From Pseudomonas sp. PDM15 (GTDB lineage: Bacteria; Pseudomonadota; Gammaproteobacteria; Pseudomonadales; Pseudomonadaceae): DNA of 64,000 nucleotides. The stretch is taken from positions 62,001-126,000 of the forward strand of contig NZ_JACVAA010000006.1 in assembly GCF_014851565.1 (NCBI RefSeq), given 5' to 3'. How positions within the stretch are numbered: position 1 is the stretch's first letter; every line of letters starts with the position of its first letter. Of this stretch, positions 59,148 through 64,000 are shown piece after piece. A program made the position numbers and the translations under genes. The notes below the pieces were generated by a model, which ran no database searches, had not been told where the DNA came from, and was given only the letters and a program-made list of their open reading frames with translations.

Positions 59148-59265
59148 AAGGGCGGGGCAATGCCCCTGCGACAAGTTGGGTTGTTCCGGCCGACAGGCCT
59201 AACCGTTATACTGCGCCCGCTCGCGAACCGTGGCCGCGAGCGTGTCTAGCCAATGAGGGTGTACC

Positions 59266-59688
59266 GTGAACCTGATCAAGAAAATGCTGGTGGCCCAAGC
59301 TGCCGTATTGGCCCTGTGGGCTGTGAGCGCTCAGGCTGCGACCAACGACGAGATCGCCGAGCGCATCAAGCCGGTCGGCGAGGTCTGCATCCAGGGTGAA
59401 GAATGCAAGGGCGTCGGCGCCGTAGCCGTGTCCGCTGGTGGTGGCGCCAAGTCGCCCGACGACGTGATCGCCGCCCACTGTGGCGCCTGCCACAACGCCG
59501 GCGTGCTGGGTGCTCCGAAGGCTGGCGACACCGCCGCCTGGAAGGCCCGCGCCGACAAGGAAGGTGGTCTCGATGGCCTGCTGGCCAAGGCCATCTCCGG
59601 CATCAATGCGATGCCGCCGAAAGGCACCTGCGCCACCTGCTCGGACGACGAGCTGAAAGGCGCGATCCAGAAGATGTCCGGCCTGTAA
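59266..59688 (+). CDS. Cytochrome c5
   Basis: A 140-residue protein with a signal peptide (MNLIKKMLVAQAAVLALWAVSAQA). The haem c motif is AHCGACHNAG and the axial Met lies in NAMPPKG. The extra pair CATCSDDE is typical of cytochrome c5. It is a periplasmic electron carrier. The start is GTG at 59266, with GAGGGT upstream. TATACT at 59207-59212 is a possible -10. A bidirectional terminator follows. Confidence 0.93.
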   Translation: MNLIKKMLVAQAAVLALWAVSAQAATNDEIAERIKPVGEVCIQGEECKGVGAVAVSAGGGAKSPDDVIAAHCGACHNAGVLGAPKAGDTAAWKARADKEGGLDGLLAKAISGINAMPPKGTCATCSDDELKGAIQKMSGL

Positions 59689-59704
59689 GGCCTGCGACAG
59701 CGAG

Positions 59705-59733
59705 AAAAAAGCCGCCTACGGGCGGCTTTTTTT
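59705..59733. terminator. Bidirectional terminator after cytochrome c5
   Basis: Stem AAAAAAGCCGCC (59705-59716) / GGCGGCTTTTTT (59721-59732) with TACG loop and T-runs both ways. Confidence 0.92.
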
Positions 59734-59750
59734 CGCCTGCACTCTGCGGC

Positions 59751-62315
59751 CTATTGTCGCAGTCGACCGAGTAGGCGTCCCAGCAGGCTGGAGCCGTTGC
59801 GTTGCTTGAGCAACTGCTCGGCCAGCTCGCGAGCACCGACCACTTCGGCGTCTACCGCCTTCTGCAGCCAGCCCAGGCCTTCTTCCTGGGTGGCTTCCTC
59901 GTCCAGCAGCAATTCGGCCAGATCCAGGTAGGCGCTCTCGCACTCCTGCGCGCTGGCGTGACGCAGGTACTCCAGCGCCTTGTGCGGATTGGCCGGCATG
60001 TCCAGGCCGTACAGGTGCAAGCGGCCCAGCCGCCAGTCGGCGTAGGCATCGCCACGGGCGGATGCATGCAGGTAGTAGCGCTGGGCCTGGGCATAGTCCT
60101 CGCGCTGCTCGTACAGCCAGCCCAGGCAGCTGGCGCTCTCGTCCTTGTCGCCGTGGCGCCAGGCCGCCAGGTAGTGCTCCAGGGTCAGGTCGAGGTCGCC
60201 CAGTTCCGGCTGATGGTCGAGCAGCAGCGCGGCCAGTTCCAGATGCGCTGGGCGATGGCCGCGCTCGGTGGCCAGCAGGAAATAGTCGCGCGCCTTGACC
60301 AGGTCCTGTTCACAGCCGCGCCCCCAGCGATAGCAGTCGCCCAGGTTGCGCGCGGCCAACGGCGAGCCGGCGGCGCAGGCGCGCTGGAAGTAGGCGAGGG
60401 CGCCTGCATGGTCCTGGTCGGCATTCTCCAGCAGGCAGCCGAGGTCGTTGAGGGCATCGTCGTTGCCCAGCTCGACGGCGCGCAGCAGTAGCGCGCGGGC
60501 CTTTTCGTAGTCCTCCGCCTCATAGGCGGCCAGGCCGCGGCGATGGCAGTCCAGCGCCTGCCAGAGGTCGCCGGCGCTGGCTCGCAGGCAGGCCTGCTGC
60601 ACTTCGTCGAGGCCGAACTGGGCGTAGCAATCGACTATCTCCAGGGCCCGCTCGGCGGCCAGCGGCCGGCACTCGCCATCGGCCTGCAGGGACCAGGCGC
60701 GGTCATCATGGAACACCAGGGCCAGGGCGCCGTCACGGACGAAGCGGAAGTCGGCGCGGGCCTTGTCGACGGGCTGGCGCAACCACTCGCCACGGGTGTC
60801 GACGAGGCCCCAGCGACCCTCCAGGCAGGCGTTGAAGTAGCGCTGGTTGAGGTGCTCGAGGCGCTCGAAGCGCGGCTCGAAAACCCAGCCGGGCCGCTCG
60901 CCGCCGCGGTAGAGGCCCCAGCCACGCTGGTCCTGCACCGTGCAATAGGCGGGGCCATCGTCTTCGCGGCTGGTGTTTTCCTGCGGCACCAGGCGGGCAT
61001 GGGCGCAGGGCAGCAGCCATTGCCGGTTGGTATGGCGGTAGAGGCCATATAGGCGCTGGTCGCGCACCAGCCAGGCCTGCAGGTCGTGCTGGTACTTGAG
61101 CGACTGGTACTCGCCCGGTAGCAGCGGCTGGCCGAGTTCGTCGAGGGCGCGATACAGCCATTGCTTGCCGTCGCGGCGGCGGATCACATAGGCGTTGTGA
61201 GCCTCGTCCAGGTAGGCGATGTCCACGTTGTCCAGGCCGATGGCGCCGAGGGCGTGGAAGCGCCGGGTGAACAGTTGCTGCGGGCCCTTCTCCGGCTTGG
61301 CGGAATAGCAGCTGCCGTGGGCTTGGATCTGCCGGTACTTTGCTGGCAGCAGCCAGTTGCCGGTCGGGTCGATCACGCCCCACAGCGCGCCCTGTTGCAC
61401 GCTCCAGCAGGTGCCGTCGTGGTCCAGTGGCTCGCCGCCATCGAATTGGCAGGGCACGGTGACCTGGCCCTGGCGGTCGATCAGGCCGAACTTGCCGCCC
61501 TCGGCGATCAGCGCATGGGCGCCAGTGAAGTCGTAGGCCTCCTCGAACTGGCAGGCGATGACTTCGCGGCCCTGGCGATCCACATAGCCGAAGCGCCCGT
61601 CCTGCTGCACGCAGGCCAGGCCGCTGTCCCAGTCGAAATCGAAGAACTCCTGGTAGCGCGGCGCGATCAGCACCTGGCCGTTGGCCCCGCGCAGGCCGAA
61701 CAGGTCGTTCTCTTGGAAGATCTGCGGCTCGTCCTCAGCCTGGTACGGCAACAGCGAGCTCAGCGGCGTCCAACCGTAGTCGTAGTTGTCCAGATTGAGC
61801 AGGGTGCGGAAGCTGCCCGCCCAGGGCGCGTCAACGCCCGGGCAGGCATCGAGCAGCAGCGGGTTGTCGTTGGCGATGGCCTCGCGGATGCAGGCGTTGG
61901 CCTGCTCGATCTCGCCGAGCAGCGCCTCGGCCTGGGCGCGCCTGTCGTCGTCGCTCATGTTGAACACGTCCCAGGCGTCCAGATGGAACCAGGCATGGCC
62001 GGCCTGTTCGTCGAGCAACTGGAAGATCTTGCGCTGCGCCTCGCGGAAGGCCTCGACGTCGGTCAGCAGCACGCCGGCATGCCGTTCGATGAAGTCGTAG
62101 AAGCCACGTAGTGCGGCAATGCCGCCGGGCGCCTCGGCGTACAGGCCTTCCTCGCTGTCCGGGTCGTTGTAGCAGTTGCGCCCGACGTATGGCGCCTGGG
62201 CGAACAGCGGCTGCAGCAGCAGGGGCAGTTCGTAGCCCCATTCCATCAGCGGCAGGCAGGCGTCGGTGCTGCTGCCGATCTCGGCCTTGTTGTACAGGTA
62301 CATGCGGTGGGACAC
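59751..62315 (-). CDS. Large WG-repeat and Sel1/TPR-repeat protein
   Basis: An 854-residue soluble protein with no signal peptide. The middle (about 200-570) contains WG-type repeats: FGLRGANGQVLIAPRYQEFFDFD, FGYVDRQGREVIACQFEEAYDF, FGLIDRQGQVTVPCQFDGG, WGVIDPTGNWLLPAKYRQI and others. The C-terminal 250 residues are Sel1/TPR-like alpha repeats: AYEAEDYEKARALLLRAVELGNDDALNDLGCLLENAD, ALAYFQRACAAGSPLAARNLGDCYRWG, YAQAQRYYLHASARGDAYADWRLGRLH. It is probably a protein-interaction scaffold. No enzymatic motif is seen; the function is unknown. It lies between cytochrome c5 and rep. Confidence 0.82.
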   Translation of the reverse strand: MSHRMYLYNKAEIGSSTDACLPLMEWGYELPLLLQPLFAQAPYVGRNCYNDPDSEEGLYAEAPGGIAALRGFYDFIERHAGVLLTDVEAFREAQRKIFQLLDEQAGHAWFHLDAWDVFNMSDDDRRAQAEALLGEIEQANACIREAIANDNPLLLDACPGVDAPWAGSFRTLLNLDNYDYGWTPLSSLLPYQAEDEPQIFQENDLFGLRGANGQVLIAPRYQEFFDFDWDSGLACVQQDGRFGYVDRQGREVIACQFEEAYDFTGAHALIAEGGKFGLIDRQGQVTVPCQFDGGEPLDHDGTCWSVQQGALWGVIDPTGNWLLPAKYRQIQAHGSCYSAKPEKGPQQLFTRRFHALGAIGLDNVDIAYLDEAHNAYVIRRRDGKQWLYRALDELGQPLLPGEYQSLKYQHDLQAWLVRDQRLYGLYRHTNRQWLLPCAHARLVPQENTSREDDGPAYCTVQDQRGWGLYRGGERPGWVFEPRFERLEHLNQRYFNACLEGRWGLVDTRGEWLRQPVDKARADFRFVRDGALALVFHDDRAWSLQADGECRPLAAERALEIVDCYAQFGLDEVQQACLRASAGDLWQALDCHRRGLAAYEAEDYEKARALLLRAVELGNDDALNDLGCLLENADQDHAGALAYFQRACAAGSPLAARNLGDCYRWGRGCEQDLVKARDYFLLATERGHRPAHLELAALLLDHQPELGDLDLTLEHYLAAWRHGDKDESASCLGWLYEQREDYAQAQRYYLHASARGDAYADWRLGRLHLYGLDMPANPHKALEYLRHASAQECESAYLDLAELLLDEEATQEEGLGWLQKAVDAEVVGARELAEQLLKQRNGSSLLGRLLGRLRQ

Positions 62316-62386
62316 GGCGCGCTTCCTTGCGATACGACGGAAGCCCGCAGTCTAGCCAAGCCGTCCAGTGGCGACTGTGCGCGCGG

Positions 62387-64000
62387 TCAGCGCTTGAGCA
62401 TCGCGCGCATGTTGGCCAGGGCGTCGTTGCCGCGCGCCGCCTTGACCTCCACCGGGGTGTCTTCCTGGCCTTCCCTGACCAGGTCTTCGGGCGGCAGTTC
62501 GTCGAGGAAGCGACTCGGCGTGCAGTCGATGATCTCGCCGTACTGCTTGCGCTTGGCGGCGAAGGTCAGCGTCAGGTTGCGCTTGGCGCGGGTGATGCCG
62601 ACGTAGGCCAGGCGCCGCTCTTCCTCGATGGTATCGGCCTCGATGCTGGAGCGGTGCGGGAGGATCTCCTCCTCGAAGCCGATGATGTACACCGAGGGGA
62701 ACTCCAGGCCCTTGGAGGCGTGCATGGTCATCATCTGCACGCCCTCGGCGCCTTCTTCCTCTTCCTGCTGGCGCTCCAGCATGTCGCGCAGCACCAGCTT
62801 GCCGATGGCGTCTTCGACGGTCATGTCGCCGTCTTCGTCCTTGTCCAGGGTGTTCTTCAGCGCCTCAACCAGGAACCAGACGTTGCCCATGCGCGCCTCG
62901 GCGACCTTGTCGCTGGAGGCGTTCTGGCGCAGCCAGCTCTCGTAGTCGATGTCCATCACCATGCTGCGGATGGCGCCGATCGGATCGTTGCCGGCGCACT
63001 GCTCGCGGATCTTGTCCATGTAGCGTTTGAAGCGCGACAGGCGCTCGGTGTAGCGGCTGTCCAGGTGTTCGGCCAGGCCCAGCTCGTCGCTGGCGGTGTA
63101 CATGCTGATCTTGCGCTCGCTGGCGTAGTTGCCGAGCTTCTCCAGGGTGGTGGAGCCGATCTCCCGGCGCGGCACGTTGATCACCCGCAGGTAGGCGTTG
63201 TCGTCATCCGGATTGACCAGCAGGCGGAAGTAGCTCATCAGGTCCTTCACCTCCTGGCGGGCGAAGAAGCTGGTGCCGCCGGACAGGCGATAGGGAATCT
63301 GGTGGTGCTGCAGTTTCAGCTCCATCAGCTTGGCCTGGTAGTTGCCGCGGTAGAGGATGGCGAAGTCGCTGTACGGGCGCTCGGTGCGCAGGTGCTCGGT
63401 GAGGATCTCCAGCGCCACGCGCTCGCACTCGGCGTCTTCGTTGCGGGTGCGGATCACGCGGATCTCGTCGCCCATGCCCATTTCCGACCACAGCTGCTTC
63501 TCGAAGGCGTGCGGGTTGTTGGCGATCAGGGTGTTGGCGCATTTGAGGATGCGGCTGGTGGAGCGGTAGTTCTGCTCCAGCATCACCACCTTCAGCGAGG
63601 GGTAGTCCTCTTTCAGCAGCATCAGGTTTTCCGGGCGTGCGCCGCGCCAGGCGTAGATCGACTGGTCGTCGTCGCCGACCACGGTGATCTGGTTGCGCAT
63701 GCCCACCAGCAGCTTCACCAGCAGGTACTGGCTGGAGTTGGTGTCCTGGTACTCGTCCACCAGCAGGTAGCGGATGCGGTTCTGCCATTTCTCCAGGATG
63801 TCCTTGTGCTCCTGGAACAGCTTCACCGGCAGCAGGATCAGGTCGTTGAAGTCCACCGCGTTGTACGCCTTGAGCGTGCGCTGGTAATGCAGGTAGACGA
63901 CGGCGGCGGTCTGCTCCTTGGGATTGCGGGCATTGGCCAGCGCCTGGTCCGGCAGGATCAGGTCGTTCTTCCAGCTGTCGATGTAGTTCTTGACCTCGTC
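62387..64000 (-). CDS. rep: ATP-dependent DNA helicase Rep (5' end outside the window)
   Basis: The 3' part (at least 537 residues) of a UvrD/Rep-type superfamily 1 helicase. The frame is open to base 64000, so the N-terminus with Walker A lies beyond the window. Visible motifs are LLVDEYQDTN (Walker B), VVGDDDQSIYAWRGA (motif III), GNYQAKLMELKLQHHQIPYRLSGG (motif IV region), MTMHASKGLEFPSVYIIG (motif V) and EERRLAYVGITRAKRNLTLTF (motif VI). It assists replication-fork progress and restart. Confidence 0.96.
   Translation of the reverse strand, partial: DEVKNYIDSWKNDLILPDQALANARNPKEQTAAVVYLHYQRTLKAYNAVDFNDLILLPVKLFQEHKDILEKWQNRIRYLLVDEYQDTNSSQYLLVKLLVGMRNQITVVGDDDQSIYAWRGARPENLMLLKEDYPSLKVVMLEQNYRSTSRILKCANTLIANNPHAFEKQLWSEMGMGDEIRVIRTRNEDAECERVALEILTEHLRTERPYSDFAILYRGNYQAKLMELKLQHHQIPYRLSGGTSFFARQEVKDLMSYFRLLVNPDDDNAYLRVINVPRREIGSTTLEKLGNYASERKISMYTASDELGLAEHLDSRYTERLSRFKRYMDKIREQCAGNDPIGAIRSMVMDIDYESWLRQNASSDKVAEARMGNVWFLVEALKNTLDKDEDGDMTVEDAIGKLVLRDMLERQQEEEEGAEGVQMMTMHASKGLEFPSVYIIGFEEEILPHRSSIEADTIEEERRLAYVGITRAKRNLTLTFAAKRKQYGEIIDCTPSRFLDELPPEDLVREGQEDTPVEVKAARGNDALANMRAMLKR

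Overview
This window is a 64 kb piece of chromosome from a high-GC gammaproteobacterium of the genus Pseudomonas. The support is the gene set and its order: pstSCAB-phoU, phoBR, ubiAC, HU, recG-oxyR, gmk-rpoZ-spoT, crc-pyrE, coaBC-dut-algC-argB, rpmBG, dadA-dadX, a PauR-like regulator, cytochrome c5 and rep. From memory this tracks the PA5370 to PA5296 part of P. aeruginosa PAO1. Some blocks differ (only one rubredoxin and no rubredoxin reductase or glycolate genes, and an exbB-exbD-tonB set beside oxyR), so it is probably another species. I see no rRNA, tRNA, insertion sequence, prophage, CRISPR array or defence island. The window is almost entirely housekeeping and metabolic genes with even, GC-rich coding character.

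Region 1 (1-20.1 kb) is phosphate and regulation: an MFS carrier, the Pst phosphate ABC transporter with PhoU, a CheY-like response regulator, an M23 peptidase, a 7TM diguanylate cyclase, a CorC-type membrane protein, then phoR-phoB and ubiA-ubiC on the minus strand, rubredoxin, HU and an SCP2-like protein. Three Pho boxes are readable: before pstS, between pstS and pstC, and before phoB. The last two have a -10 hexamer exactly 10 nt downstream, so PhoB probably drives pstS, pstC and its own gene.

Region 2 (20.1-32.1 kb) holds an HDOD protein, oxyR-recG with a 4-nt ATGA overlap, exbB-exbD-tonB with a Fur-box-like promoter, an SDR protein, and the stringent-response operon rpoZ-spoT-ridA, which ends in a lipoprotein and a secreted protein built from 17-residue repeats. 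gmk and yicC lie upstream.

Region 3 (32.2-46.5 kb) is nucleotide, cofactor and sugar-phosphate metabolism: gmk, yicC, rph, crc, pyrE, argB, a long AlgC carrying a membrane-anchored N-terminal sensor-like domain, dut, coaBC and radC, then a peptide-binding protein and the ribosomal operon rpmB-rpmG.

Region 4 (46.6-64 kb) is amine and amino-acid catabolism: a cupin, aldehyde dehydrogenase KauB, an MFS carrier, a phospholipase-D-like lipoprotein, a MocR regulator divergent from a DUF1127 gene, an amine oxidoreductase, Lrp/DadR with dadA-ridA-dadX, and a PauR-like regulator. Cytochrome c5, a large WG/Sel1-repeat protein and the 3' part of rep follow.

I did not find a clearly undescribed multi-gene system. 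The most interesting leads are local: the ATCTGTAT octamer cluster between mocR and the DUF1127 gene, the 17-residue repeat protein of the spoT operon, the AlgC fusion with an internal start, the enlarged PstC and PstA, alternative hairpins in the rpmB leader, and several unreported-looking operator dyads (oxyR, pauR, pyrE).
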